A program made the translations under genes and the position numbers. Shown piece after piece: positions 16,847 to 25,991 of a DNA stretch of 64,000 nucleotides. The stretch lies in NCBI GenBank assembly GCA_019636735.1, contig JAHBWY010000007.1:161579-225578 (forward strand). The letters are read 5' to 3'. The notes below the pieces were generated by a model. The model was not told the origin of the DNA. It ran no database searches and was given only the letters and a program-made list of their open reading frames with translations. Numbering within the stretch: position 1 is the first letter of the stretch; the number at the start of each line of letters is the position of its first letter. This DNA comes from Phycisphaeraceae bacterium. Its GTDB lineage: Bacteria; Planctomycetota; Phycisphaerae; Phycisphaerales; SM1A02.

Positions 16847-18009
16847 AGCGCGCGCCCCAATCGGCGCGCGCCCGCCTGCTCGACGACCACCACATCCTCG
16901 ATGCGCACGCCGCCGAGCTCGCGACTGTAGAGCCCGGGCTCCACGGTGATGACATCGCCTTCAACCAAGTCGGGACCGCCGCGATCAACGAGCGGCGGCT
17001 CATGCACCGAGAGGCCCAGCCCGTGTCCCGTGCCATGGACGAGGCCGCACCAGTCGACTCCTGCGCCTTCGGGCGCTCCGCCACTGTGAAAGGGGAATCC
17101 GCGAGCGGCGAGCGTGGCCACGGTCACGCCATGCACGGCGTCGGCGCTCACCCCCGGCCTGATGGCCCGCTCCGCCGCCTCCTTCGCCTCGATGACCGCC
17201 GCGTGCATCTCGGCGATGCGCGGCGGGACATTGCCATGCACGACCACGCGCGTGCAATCGCCGTTATAGCCGCTGCTCTTCACTCGCGGAAAGATGTCGA
17301 CAATGATCGGCTGCTCGACGCGCAACTCGCCGTGGCCATGATCATGACAATCGCCGCCGATCGGGCCGCATGCCACGATCGAGCCGGGATTGTCACAGCC
17401 CGCCTCCATGCACCAGAGGTCGATCATGGTGAAGATGCGCTCGCTGGTCAGGGGCGCTCCATCATGGTGCAGGATGCCGTCCCGGGATGCCGTCGCGCGG
17501 GCGATCAGACGGCAGGTCCGTTCCATGATCGACTCGGTGATGACCTGCGCCTCGTCGAGCCATGCGAGCTCCTGCGCATCCTTGCGACGCCGCTCGAGAA
17601 CCCCGAGATCGGGGTCGCACTCCACCTCCACTCCGGCCTGCGCAAGGACATGGGCGTAGATGAGCGGCAGCGATCGATCGGCGCGCACCTTCGAGAGACC
17701 CGCTCGGCGAAGGCACGCCACCACCGCCTGCGCCGTCGCAATCTCCCGATCCGCCGAGAGCTCCCCCGCGGGCACGAGGTCGCGCGGCGCGGCACAGGCG
17801 TCGGCTCGCACCGTGCGTTGGGCGCGATCGAGCTCGATATCCCGGCAGATGAAGATGCGTCGCGGCTTGGCGGGCTTCGGCAGTTCGAGATAGGCGGTGG
17901 GGTCGCCCACCCGAAAGCGCACACGATGAAAGAGCGAGAGATTGCTGGCGGGCACGCCCGCCATGAGGAGCGCCGTGTCGGCGGAGGGAGATCCGGCGGA
18001 GTCTGACAT
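16822..18009 (-). CDS. M24 family metallopeptidase (Xaa-Pro aminopeptidase-like)
   Basis: A 395-residue cytoplasmic aminopeptidase of the pita-bread fold. The start at 18009 lies downstream of EttA's stop; a longer frame would run into ettA. The five dinuclear metal ligands are present: D238 ('IIVDIFPR'), D251 ('NGDCTRV'), H329 ('GTGHGLGLSVHEPP'), E357 ('ITVEPGLY') and E371 ('GGVRIEDVVVV'). The N-terminal 150 residues are the creatinase-like domain. It probably removes N-terminal residues before proline or cleaves Xaa-Pro dipeptides. It follows ettA on the same strand with a 16-base gap. Confidence 0.88.
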   Translation of the reverse strand: MSDSAGSPSADTALLMAGVPASNLSLFHRVRFRVGDPTAYLELPKPAKPRRIFICRDIELDRAQRTVRADACAAPRDLVPAGELSADREIATAQAVVACLRRAGLSKVRADRSLPLIYAHVLAQAGVEVECDPDLGVLERRRKDAQELAWLDEAQVITESIMERTCRLIARATASRDGILHHDGAPLTSERIFTMIDLWCMEAGCDNPGSIVACGPIGGDCHDHGHGELRVEQPIIVDIFPRVKSSGYNGDCTRVVVHGNVPPRIAEMHAAVIEAKEAAERAIRPGVSADAVHGVTVATLAARGFPFHSGGAPEGAGVDWCGLVHGTGHGLGLSVHEPPLVDRGGPDLVEGDVITVEPGLYSRELGGVRIEDVVVVEQAGARRLGRALQCGLVWA

Positions 18010-18025
18010 GGGCGACCGTGGCCTC

Positions 18026-19765
18026 TCAGGTTCGGGTGAGCTTGCGGTACTGGACGCGATGAGGCGGTACGTCGTCCGCCAGACCAAGCCGACGATGACG
18101 ATCGGCCTCGTACTCGCTCCAGTTCCCGTTGAAGAAGAAGACCTTGCTGTCTCCCTCGAAGGCGAGAATGTGGGTCGCGACACGATCAAGGAACCAGCGA
18201 TCGTGGCTGATCACCAGCACGCAGCCGGCGAAGTTCACCATCGCCTCCTCGAGCGCTCGCATGACATTCACATCGAGGTCGTTGGTCGGCTCGTCGAGAA
18301 GGATCACATTGGCGCCGCTGGTGAGCATGCGCGCCAGATGCACTCGATTGCGCTCCCCCCCTGAGAGCGTGTCCACCAGCTTCTGCTGATCGCTCCCCGA
18401 GAAGCCGTAGCGCGCGACATACGCGCGGCTCTTGACAGTCGCGCCGCCGAGCTTGATCTCATCGGATCCATCCGCGATCGCATCGAAGACGGAGCGACCC
18501 GCAGGGAGGGAGTCGCGCCCCTGTTCGAGGTAGGCGAGCTTGACTGTCTCACCGACCTTGAAGGAACCCGAGTCGGGCATCTCCTGCCCCGTGATCATGC
18601 GGAAGAGCGTCGTCTTGCCGACGCCATTGGGACCGACGATGCCCACGATGGAGCCGGGTGCGATCGAGAAGGTCGCCTCATCGAGAAGCAGCCGGTCGCC
18701 GAAGCCCTTCGACACCCCCTTCGCCTCGATCACCACATTGCCGAGCCGCGGACCGGGAGGAATGAAGATCTCGATCTCCTTCACCTTCTGCGCCGCATCC
18801 TGCGAGAGGAGCTGTTCGTAGCTCACCACGCGCGCCTTCGACTTCGCCTGGCGACCCTTCGGGTTCCTGCGGATCCACTCGAGTTCGCGGGCAAGCGTGC
18901 GCTGGCGCTGGCTCTCCTGCTTCTCCTCGACCGCCAGGCGCGCCTGCTTCTGCTCGAGCCATCCCGTGTAGTTGCCCTTGTAGGGAATGCCGTGACCTCG
19001 ATCGAGTTCGAGAATCCACCCCGCCACATTGTCGAGGAAGTAGCGGTCATGGGTCACCGCGATGATGGTGCCGGGAAAGCGCTTGAGGTGCTGTTCGAGC
19101 CACTGGACGCTCTCGGCGTCGAGGTGATTCGTCGGCTCATCAAGCAGCAGGATGTCGGGATTCGAGAGAAGCAGTCGACAGAGCGCCACGCGGCGTCGCT
19201 CTCCACCCGACACGCTCGCCAGCGACTGCTCCGCCGGGGGACAGCGAAGGGCCTCCATCGCCATCTCGAGCTGGTTGTCGATGGTCCATGCATCGACCGC
19301 GTCGATCCGCTCCTGGATCTCCGCCTGCCGGTTGAGCACCCGCTCCATCTCCTCCGGCGAGAGGTCACCGGCGAGCTTCTCATTGACACGATCAAACTCG
19401 GCGAGCAGGTCGTAGACGGGCTTCGCGCCTTCGCGCACGAGTTCGATCACCGTGCGCGACTCGCCGTTGAGCGGTTCCTGTTCCAGGTAGCCGACGGTGT
19501 AGCCCTGCGCGGCGACGATCTTGCCTTCGTCGGCGCGCTCGACGCCCGCCATGATCTTGAGCAAGGTGCTCTTGCCGCTCCCGTTGAGGCCGAGGACGCC
19601 GATCTTCGCCCCGTAGTAGTACGAGAGGGAGATGTTCTTCAGGATCGGCTTGCGCTCGATCTCCTTGGAGACACCGAGCATCGAATAAATGATGCGCGTG
19701 GTATCGGTGGCATTGTTCGAGGAAGAGCCGCCCGATGAGGAGCCGGTTGACGGAGACGGGGCCAT
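18026..19765 (-). CDS. ettA: Energy-dependent translational throttle protein EttA (ABC-F)
   Basis: A 579-residue ABC-F ATPase with two nucleotide-binding domains and no membrane part. It binds the ribosomal E site and gates initiation complexes according to the ATP/ADP ratio. The first Walker A is 'GLNGSGKST' (59-67); 'SVSGGERRRVALCRLLL' and 'LLLDEPTNHLDAESVQWLE' follow. The P-site tRNA interaction linker is around 265-330, with the EttA-like 'ELEWIRRNPKGRQAKSKAR'. The second domain carries 'GPNGVGKTT' and 'LSGGERNRVHLARML'. It is slightly longer than usual because of a Ser/Thr-rich extension of about 22 residues at the N-terminus. Confidence 0.95.
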   Translation of the reverse strand: MAPSPSTGSSSGGSSSNNATDTTRIIYSMLGVSKEIERKPILKNISLSYYYGAKIGVLGLNGSGKSTLLKIMAGVERADEGKIVAAQGYTVGYLEQEPLNGESRTVIELVREGAKPVYDLLAEFDRVNEKLAGDLSPEEMERVLNRQAEIQERIDAVDAWTIDNQLEMAMEALRCPPAEQSLASVSGGERRRVALCRLLLSNPDILLLDEPTNHLDAESVQWLEQHLKRFPGTIIAVTHDRYFLDNVAGWILELDRGHGIPYKGNYTGWLEQKQARLAVEEKQESQRQRTLARELEWIRRNPKGRQAKSKARVVSYEQLLSQDAAQKVKEIEIFIPPGPRLGNVVIEAKGVSKGFGDRLLLDEATFSIAPGSIVGIVGPNGVGKTTLFRMITGQEMPDSGSFKVGETVKLAYLEQGRDSLPAGRSVFDAIADGSDEIKLGGATVKSRAYVARYGFSGSDQQKLVDTLSGGERNRVHLARMLTSGANVILLDEPTNDLDVNVMRALEEAMVNFAGCVLVISHDRWFLDRVATHILAFEGDSKVFFFNGNWSEYEADRHRRLGLADDVPPHRVQYRKLTRT

Positions 19766-19829
19766 TGGATCGTCGATGGTATCGCACCACCTGCCCCGCT
19801 ACCCTTCCACACCGGCGCGGGAGCCGACC

Positions 19830-20327
19830 ATGCTCGACTGGCTCACCAACACCACCGTTCGAACGGCCCGGCGCATTGTCATCGGCGTGACCGGCGGCAC
19901 CGTGGTCCTGGCGGGCGTTGCCATGCTGGTGCTCCCAGGCCCGGGCATCGTCACAATCGGCCTGGGTCTCGCGATGCTCTCCGTCGAGTTCGCCTTCGCC
20001 CAGCGCTGGCTGAAGGTGGTCCGCGAGCGAACGAACGAGGCTGCTGATCGCGCCGGGATTCCCACCGCGGTCCGGCGCGGAGTGATCATCGGCGGCCTCC
20101 TCTTCGGTCTGGTGATGATGGTGCTCCCTGGCTTCATCTCCGTGGTCCGAACACCCGACGGGTGGCGGCTCATTCGAAACGAGAAGTTCTCCTACGCCCA
20201 CTCCTGGACCACCCTTGATCGCCTCGAGCGGGCCGCCGAGCAGGGCGACGGGAGCGCGACCCGCCTGCTAGAGTCATTGAAGGTCGGGCGCACGACGCCA
20301 ACTCCTTCTGAGGATCCCCACCCATGA
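19830..20327 (+). CDS. PGPGW-type transmembrane protein
   Basis: A 165-residue membrane protein of the family named for its PGPGW motif, here 'LVLPGPGIVTIGLGLAML' (about 31-48). Hydrophobic segments lie near 15-33, 40-58 and 88-107. A soluble C-terminal tail contains 'VVRTPDGWRLIRNEKF'. The family is small and uncharacterised, often found in actinobacteria and planctomycetes. The ATG at 19830 was chosen because upstream codons overlap ettA and lack hydrophobic character. It is divergent from ettA, and its TGA overlaps the ATG of the next lipoprotein gene, so the two are likely co-translated. Confidence 0.8.
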   Translation: MLDWLTNTTVRTARRIVIGVTGGTVVLAGVAMLVLPGPGIVTIGLGLAMLSVEFAFAQRWLKVVRERTNEAADRAGIPTAVRRGVIIGGLLFGLVMMVLPGFISVVRTPDGWRLIRNEKFSYAHSWTTLDRLERAAEQGDGSATRLLESLKVGRTTPTPSEDPHP

Positions 20328-20782
20328 TTCAACGACTCCTTCCCGTGGCCGCGCTGGCCATTCTCGCGCTTCTGGTCGGTTGCAGTTGCAACGAGCGCGT
20401 CTATGTCCGCAACGACACGAACGAGATGCTGCATGTGCAGATTCAGCTTCCCAAGCCGAAGGTGCCATGGCACTGCGGATGCAAGTGCGTCTATGAAGCG
20501 CTGATCAATCCGGGTGGTGTCTGGACCACCGCTCGACCCGGTTCGCCGGATCAGATGGATCACCCCATTGAGCCCTACTCGGAGTGCGCCGTCGTGCGCG
20601 CGAGGATCGGCGTTCAGGGCCAGTGGGCGCGCTTCACGCTCTGCGGCCCGCTCGTCGAGTCTTCCCCGGGCGATCCGATCATGCTGGCCATCGGCCAGGG
20701 CAACTTTGTCGGCCTGAACGCCACGGCACGAACGCAGGGCGGATCAGACCTCGCCGTCGAAGCGATCGTCATCGAGGAGTAA
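20324..20782 (+). CDS. Cysteine-rich predicted lipoprotein
   Basis: A 152-residue exported protein of unknown function. A lipoprotein signal peptide is plain: 'MIQRLLPVAALAILALLVGC', with lipobox L-V-G-C20. The mature part starts with three close cysteines ('CSCNERVYVRND') and has a second cluster in 'HCGCKCVYEA', so disulfides or a metal site are possible. The rest looks like a single beta-rich domain. ATGA overlap couples it to the PGPGW protein. It converges on the DUF418 gene across the hairpin at 20782-20839. Confidence 0.75.
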   Translation: MIQRLLPVAALAILALLVGCSCNERVYVRNDTNEMLHVQIQLPKPKVPWHCGCKCVYEALINPGGVWTTARPGSPDQMDHPIEPYSECAVVRARIGVQGQWARFTLCGPLVESSPGDPIMLAIGQGNFVGLNATARTQGGSDLAVEAIVIEE

Positions 20783-20839
20783 GCCCGGCGCCGCCGGCCA
20801 AGTCGATCGCCCCCCCCGCGGTTTCGACTGTGCCGGGCT
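20782..20839. terminator. Nested hairpin between convergent genes
   Basis: The outer stem AGCCCGGC (20782-20789) pairs with GCCGGGCT (20832-20839), and the inner stem AGTCGA (20801-20806) pairs with TCGACT (20824-20829). The outer stem begins inside the lipoprotein's TAA stop. A run of eight C lies in the inner loop. There is no clear U-tract, so it is a structural or factor-dependent terminator candidate acting in either direction. Confidence 0.45.
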
Positions 20840-20888
20840 GATGTCGCTGACGCGCTCCGCACCGCGGGCATGCTCGTCGGCGTGTGTT

Positions 20889-22403
20889 TCACGCGCGCCG
20901 AAGCGGGGTGAATCTCATGTAGGTGGCCGCGCGCCAGAGCCACTCCAGTGGTCCCATCGCGAAGAAGCGGAGCCACGCCACGCTGAACGCGAGTTGAAAG
21001 GCGTAGATGCCAAGGACCACGCCTGCTCGCTCCAGACGGTTCATCGAGTCGAAGTACCCAAGGCCCCAGTGATAGAAGATGGCCGTGGCCAGCACGGTCT
21101 GCATCAGGTAGTTGGTGAAGGCCATGCGGCCCGCCGCGGCGACAACACCGAGGGCTCGCGGAACGAGGCGGCGGTCGACCAGCAGGATCACGGCGCCGAG
21201 GTAGCCGAGGCTCATCACGGGACCGAAGATGAGCTGCACCGGGGCGTTGACCATGAAGTTGAAGGTCACCCCCTGCGTGGGCAGCATCATGGCCGTCGCG
21301 ATTGACACCGGCAGTGCGACCACGGCCGCCGCAATCACGAAGACCACCGCCCATCGGCGTCGATCGCTCTCGAAGATGCCCCACTTCATGAGCGCGGCAC
21401 CAATGCAGAACATCGCCAGCACATCCCACCCGAAGAAGGTCAGCGCGGCAACGAGGGTGAAGCCCCACGACATGGCGCGGAAGAGAAATGCATCGAGCCA
21501 AGGACCCTCGCGATAGGCGCGCGTCTCGGACTCGATCCACATGGGGTCCGACGGACCCTCGGTGCCCCGCGTCTGCACATCGGCGAGCCATGCGAAGAAG
21601 GGTGTCTTCCGCTGCGCCGCTGCACCGGGGTCGTTCTCGACGGCATCCGAGCCGGATTCTCCGGAGTTCGACGCGCTCCCGGCGGCTTGCGCCTCGATCG
21701 CGGCCGTGTGCGGCGCCGTGGCCGGATCGTCCGCGAGGGCCTGGGCAGGTCGGGACAACGCGTCTTCGACCGCGGCACCCATCGGGTCATTGGCGTCTGG
21801 CTTCGCCAGTCCGGCACCGATCTCCGCATCGACCACGGTGTCGGTGGCCGCGGCTCGCTCGGCCCGGCGACTCTCCTGGCGTTCAATCGCGACCTGGAGT
21901 GCTCCGAACCCAATCGAGAGCAGCACAGCGAGAGCCACGGCGCCGCATCCGATGGCAGTCAGGATGCGCGGGGAGAGGCCGATCAAGGCCAGCATGACCA
22001 AGCCCACGATCCCGTAGATAAAAAGGATGTCACCCCACCAGAGAAGGAGCGCATGCACCATGCCGATCGCCGCAAGCACCATCATGCGCCGAGCCGCCAT
22101 CGGCACGAACCTTCGTCCCGCGATTGCCGCGCGCTGGTATTGGATGGCCAATCCCATGCCGAAGAGCAGAGAGAAGAGCGGATAGAAGCGGCCTTCGAAG
22201 AAGATCTTGTTCACCGTCCACATGAACGGTTCCCATGGGCCCCGCCCCTCCCGCGGCACCGGCTCGATGAAGTAGCCGAACGCCTCGCTGAATGCGGCGA
22301 TGTTCACCATGAAGATGCCCAGCAGCGCTACACCGCGAGCCACATCGAGGGCCATGATGCGATCGGATTCCCGAACAGGCCCGAGCCGTGGTGCTTCAAT
22401 CAT
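20889..22403 (-). CDS. DUF418 family membrane protein with acidic Ala-rich insert
   Basis: A 504-residue polytopic membrane protein. The DUF418 entry is clear: 'RIMALDVARGVALLGIFMVN', 'FFEGRFYPLFSLLFGMGLAI', and near the C-terminus 'GRMAFTNYLMQTVLATAIFY' and 'FFAMGPLEWLWRAATYMRFTP'. About ten membrane segments are seen. Between residues about 170 and 275 lies a long soluble insert rich in Ala, Asp and Glu ('AQAAGSASNSGESGSDAVEN'), longer than I expect for the family. The role of DUF418 proteins is unknown, although some relatives are annotated as transporters. It follows, and overlaps by eight bases, the 679-residue gene upstream. Confidence 0.85.
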   Translation of the reverse strand: MIEAPRLGPVRESDRIMALDVARGVALLGIFMVNIAAFSEAFGYFIEPVPREGRGPWEPFMWTVNKIFFEGRFYPLFSLLFGMGLAIQYQRAAIAGRRFVPMAARRMMVLAAIGMVHALLLWWGDILFIYGIVGLVMLALIGLSPRILTAIGCGAVALAVLLSIGFGALQVAIERQESRRAERAAATDTVVDAEIGAGLAKPDANDPMGAAVEDALSRPAQALADDPATAPHTAAIEAQAAGSASNSGESGSDAVENDPGAAAQRKTPFFAWLADVQTRGTEGPSDPMWIESETRAYREGPWLDAFLFRAMSWGFTLVAALTFFGWDVLAMFCIGAALMKWGIFESDRRRWAVVFVIAAAVVALPVSIATAMMLPTQGVTFNFMVNAPVQLIFGPVMSLGYLGAVILLVDRRLVPRALGVVAAAGRMAFTNYLMQTVLATAIFYHWGLGYFDSMNRLERAGVVLGIYAFQLAFSVAWLRFFAMGPLEWLWRAATYMRFTPLRRA

Positions 22404-24435
22404 CAGGGTGCTCCGTGGTGCGTCGTCGAAGAGGCTTGCCGGTGTTCAGTTGACCATCCTCGCCCTTGGGGATTCTCATTGGACTGCCTCCGCGTGGCGC
22501 GCCGGGCGGAGAGCGGGCAACCGAGCTGTCTCGACCAAGGTTGTCCTCCCCATCCTGACCTAGAACATAGAGGAGATAGCCACGCTGCCAGTGATCCGTG
22601 GACGAATCGATGCGCCGGTAGGACAGGGGCCGCCCGCTCCATGGGTCGATCGGCACGCCCTTCAGGAGCGTGGGCACGAGATCCTCGAGCCGCTCCGGAT
22701 AGGCCCCATGCTCCAGCCGCCATCGCTCGAGGGCGATCATCGTTCGCAGCGCCCGATCCTCCGCACGCTGATGGTCCGCCGCGCTCAGGTAGTGATCGAG
22801 CCCCGGGAGGAGCAGTGACGCCAAACCAGCCCCCGCCAGGGTGGGAGCGGGCGGAAGGACTGCCGTGGCCCGCTGGAATTCCTCGTAGGGAATCGCTGCA
22901 GCCCAGTAGCGACACGCATCGTCGATCGCATCGCGGTTGGCCGTCCATGTGCCAAAGCTCCTCCCCGCGGGTGGCGTGACACCCAGGGCGCCAAGCTGCG
23001 CGACCGCACCACCCAGCGGTGCGAGTCGAACCACCGAGGGGTCACCAAGCACTTCGGCGATCAGGGCCCTTTGGGCAATCGCCTCGACCTCGATGGCGAG
23101 CACGGCCTGTGCCGGGTCGACCGCCGGCGGGATCGCGCGCTCGATCGCATCGACTTCCTCTCGGGTCGGCAGGGAGAGGAGCCATTGCCGAGCATGATCG
23201 CGACCGAACGACTCGATCGCCCAGCCGACCAGGACCTCGATCAGGAGCGGCTGCACACGGCAGGCCTCGCCGATCGCGAAGATCGTCTCGAGCGTTGATG
23301 CCGCCCGCTCGATGTCGCCGCGCTCGACGGCCTCGAGCATGCGCGATCCCATGTAGCGAGTGACCTTGCGGCTGCCCGCCAGATGGGGGAGCACGGTTCC
23401 GAAGAACTGCGATGGCGGAATCTCGAGATCGCGCACCTCTCGCGGAAGGTGCCGGATGCTCGCGAGCTCGTCGGCCAGCTCGACCTCTGATTCAAGGGCG
23501 TCGAAGACTCGACGCGAGAGCGCGATCCACATCGACTCCTGTTCGATCTGAGCCTGACTCGCGCCCTCGCCCAGTGGCGAATCCCCGTGCAGCTTGGAGA
23601 AGTCCACCAATTCCCCAGGGCTGAGGTTCATCTCCAGTTTGACCTGCTGTTCGACGCGGTCGAGCTCCGGACTGATCCGGCGGATGATCGCATGCGCCTT
23701 GGGGTCGATCACTCGGGCGAATCCAGGCCTCGACCGCTCTATCAGGGCCGTCATGTCCGCCGCCGTCGGCGCCTCCGCACGGGCCTGCGCTGCCTGTCGC
23801 CGCACACGGACCTCATAGAGCCCGGCCGCCAGCACGGCCAGAAACACGCTCGCCGCAGCCATCGCAAGGCCGCGCCGGAGCCACCGCCGACGGCGCTCTG
23901 ATGTCCACAGGCTCTGATGCCGAATCGAGAATCGACCGTCGTCGCCAATGACCCTGAGCCCGCCGTCCAGCGCAAGAACCCCCAGCGCGGCGTCGACCGT
24001 ACATGAGGTGCCGCACTCGGGACAGATGATGCTCAATGACTCGGGGACCGTCATACCTACAAGCGAGTAACCGCACTTGAAGCAGCACCCCCGGTACCGA
24101 AGCACTTGAACGAGGCGGCGCCGAAGCAATCGGTCGCGCACATAGAGCGCCGCCAGTGACGGTCCACCGATGACCACCACGATGACGAGTGCGGTCAGCA
24201 GCGCCGCCACCACATCGCTTGTGGCGCTGGGTCGAAGTGCGGACCTGGACATCAGAGCAAGCGCGGCGATGACAAGCCCCAGTGTCACGGCCCACACCAC
24301 GCCAATCAGGATGAACTCCGCCGCGATCCGCAGCATGCTCCGTCGTGCCGCCTTCACAAACTCCCGGCAGCGGGCATCGTCATAGGGATCCAACTCCGGA
24401 AACGCCCGCCAGATGCGGCGGATCGGAAGGCGCAT
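22396..24435 (-). CDS. Zinc-ribbon membrane protein with pseudopilin-like C-terminus
   Basis: A 679-residue protein of planctomycete type, function unknown. Two membrane segments near 35-62 and 72-98 are followed by a zinc ribbon (C118/C121 in 'CCFKCGYSL', C138/C141 in 'CPECG') and a third segment near 190-208. The long periplasmic-side region is helical. The last 130 residues contain 'ALERWRLEHGAYPERLEDLV' and 'PIDPWSGRPLSYRR', which resemble the tail of type II pseudopilins (GspG) where a calcium site and cleavage products are found. No prepilin peptidase site is present. It may be translationally linked to the DUF418 gene, whose ATG lies eight bases inside its 3' end. Confidence 0.75.
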   Translation of the reverse strand: MRLPIRRIWRAFPELDPYDDARCREFVKAARRSMLRIAAEFILIGVVWAVTLGLVIAALALMSRSALRPSATSDVVAALLTALVIVVVIGGPSLAALYVRDRLLRRRLVQVLRYRGCCFKCGYSLVGMTVPESLSIICPECGTSCTVDAALGVLALDGGLRVIGDDGRFSIRHQSLWTSERRRRWLRRGLAMAAASVFLAVLAAGLYEVRVRRQAAQARAEAPTAADMTALIERSRPGFARVIDPKAHAIIRRISPELDRVEQQVKLEMNLSPGELVDFSKLHGDSPLGEGASQAQIEQESMWIALSRRVFDALESEVELADELASIRHLPREVRDLEIPPSQFFGTVLPHLAGSRKVTRYMGSRMLEAVERGDIERAASTLETIFAIGEACRVQPLLIEVLVGWAIESFGRDHARQWLLSLPTREEVDAIERAIPPAVDPAQAVLAIEVEAIAQRALIAEVLGDPSVVRLAPLGGAVAQLGALGVTPPAGRSFGTWTANRDAIDDACRYWAAAIPYEEFQRATAVLPPAPTLAGAGLASLLLPGLDHYLSAADHQRAEDRALRTMIALERWRLEHGAYPERLEDLVPTLLKGVPIDPWSGRPLSYRRIDSSTDHWQRGYLLYVLGQDGEDNLGRDSSVARSPPGAPRGGSPMRIPKGEDGQLNTGKPLRRRTTEHPDD

Positions 24436-24604
24436 GACCGGAGTCTACACCGCCAAGCGCTGGCTTCATGGAGCCGCAAGGGAAAGCTCGCCCGATCCTG
24501 AATCGTTGCCATCACTCCGCACACGAACGCTTGACGGTCGGCACGGAACCTGCCGCCCGTCCGACGGCGTCGTTGCGCCGTCATCGTCACTTCAAGGAGT
24601 CCAC

Positions 24605-25924
24605 ATGTCGAATCCGTTCTCACTTCGCAGCGAGGTTGCGGTCATCGCGTCGCTCGCCCTCGCCACTGCCGTTCTCGCTGAGATCCGCATCACCGAGTAC
24701 ATGTACACCGGCGCCAATGGTGAATTCATCGAGATCACCAATGTCGGAAGCACCCCGGTGAACCTCGCCGGCTGGTCCTATGACGACAGCGCCCGAGTCT
24801 GCGGCACCTTCCCGATCGGGGCCATCGGAATTCTTGCCCCTGGCGCCAGCGCGATCATCACCGAGTCAACCGAGGCTGCATTCCGCGCCGCGTGGAACCT
24901 GCCCCTCAGCGTGCCTGTCGTTGGCGACCTCGGCAAGGCCGACGGCTACAACTACGGCCGCAACGACACGATCGCCCTGTACGACGCGTCGCTCAACCTC
25001 GTCGATCGCCTCGACTATGGCGACCAGGACTTCCCCGGCTCCATCCGAACGCAGAACATCAGCGGCTGGGTGGTGGCGGAGGGCCTCGGTGCAAACAACG
25101 CCTATGCGTGGCAGCTCTCGGTTGTCGGTGACGCTCAGAACTCCTACGACAGCTCGCTCAATGCTCGCGGCAACCCCGGCACCTTCGTGATCGTGGGCGA
25201 AGCCCCGCGCGGTCTCGGCATGGTGCTGACCGAGTACATGTACCAGGGCCCCGGCGGTGAGTTCGTCGAGTTCACGAACCTCTCCGACGCGCCGATCGAC
25301 ATGACCGGCTGGAAGCTCGACGACAGCAATCTCCTCGGCGGTCCTGACGGTCCCTTCGACCTCAGCGCCTTCGGCGTGGTCGCGCCGGGTGAGAGCGTCA
25401 TCGTGACCGAGTCGGCCGCCGACGCCTTCCGCGCCGCGTGGGGTCTCTCCGCGTCGGTGAAGGTCATCGGCGACCTCGGCAAGCCCTTCGGAAACCAGCT
25501 CGGGCGCAACGACGAGATCAACATCTACGACGATGCGTGCAACCTCGTCGATCGTCTCACCTTCGGCGACCAGGCGTTCCCCGGCTCGATCCGGGCGCAG
25601 AACTCGAGCGGCTGGGTTCCGGAGTCGGCGCTCGGCGCGAATGACCCCTTCGCCTGGGTGCTTGCCACCGTTGGCGATGCCCAGAACAGCTACGCCTCGA
25701 CCGGCAACGACAAGGGCAACCCTGGCTTCTACCCGCGTGTGACGCAGCCGTCGACGCCCGGTGACGCGAATGGCGACGGTGTCGTCAACGGTGCCGACAT
25801 CGCGATCGTGCTCGGCAACTGGGGAAGCTGCCCCGGCGGTGCGCCCGGATGCGCCGGCGACCTCAACGGCGACGGCGTGGTTGACGGCGCGGACATCGCG
25901 TTCGTGCTTGGCAACTGGAGCTGA
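24605..25924 (+). CDS. Secreted lamin-tail-domain protein with dockerin-type C-terminus
   Basis: A 439-residue secreted protein. AAGGAG lies six bases before ATG 24605, and the first 25 residues are a signal peptide ending 'LATAVLA'. Two similar lamin-tail domains follow (about 27-195 and 203-375), each opening 'ITEYMYTGANGEFIEITNV' or 'LTEYMYQGPGGEFVEFTNL' and closing around 'DAQNSYDSS' or 'DAQNSYAST'. The end has two copies of a calcium-loop repeat, 'GDANGDGVVNGADIA' and 'GDLNGDGVVDGADIA', each followed by 'VLGNW', the short dockerin type seen in Phycisphaerae. Such tails probably serve in cell-surface sorting or anchoring. The gene is followed by a strong terminator. Confidence 0.9.
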   Translation: MSNPFSLRSEVAVIASLALATAVLAEIRITEYMYTGANGEFIEITNVGSTPVNLAGWSYDDSARVCGTFPIGAIGILAPGASAIITESTEAAFRAAWNLPLSVPVVGDLGKADGYNYGRNDTIALYDASLNLVDRLDYGDQDFPGSIRTQNISGWVVAEGLGANNAYAWQLSVVGDAQNSYDSSLNARGNPGTFVIVGEAPRGLGMVLTEYMYQGPGGEFVEFTNLSDAPIDMTGWKLDDSNLLGGPDGPFDLSAFGVVAPGESVIVTESAADAFRAAWGLSASVKVIGDLGKPFGNQLGRNDEINIYDDACNLVDRLTFGDQAFPGSIRAQNSSGWVPESALGANDPFAWVLATVGDAQNSYASTGNDKGNPGFYPRVTQPSTPGDANGDGVVNGADIAIVLGNWGSCPGGAPGCAGDLNGDGVVDGADIAFVLGNWS

Positions 25925-25991
25925 GACGGCGTTCTTGCAGCTTCTCAAAGCCTGACCTTCGCCCACCTCGACGCGTTGTGGGCTCCCACGA

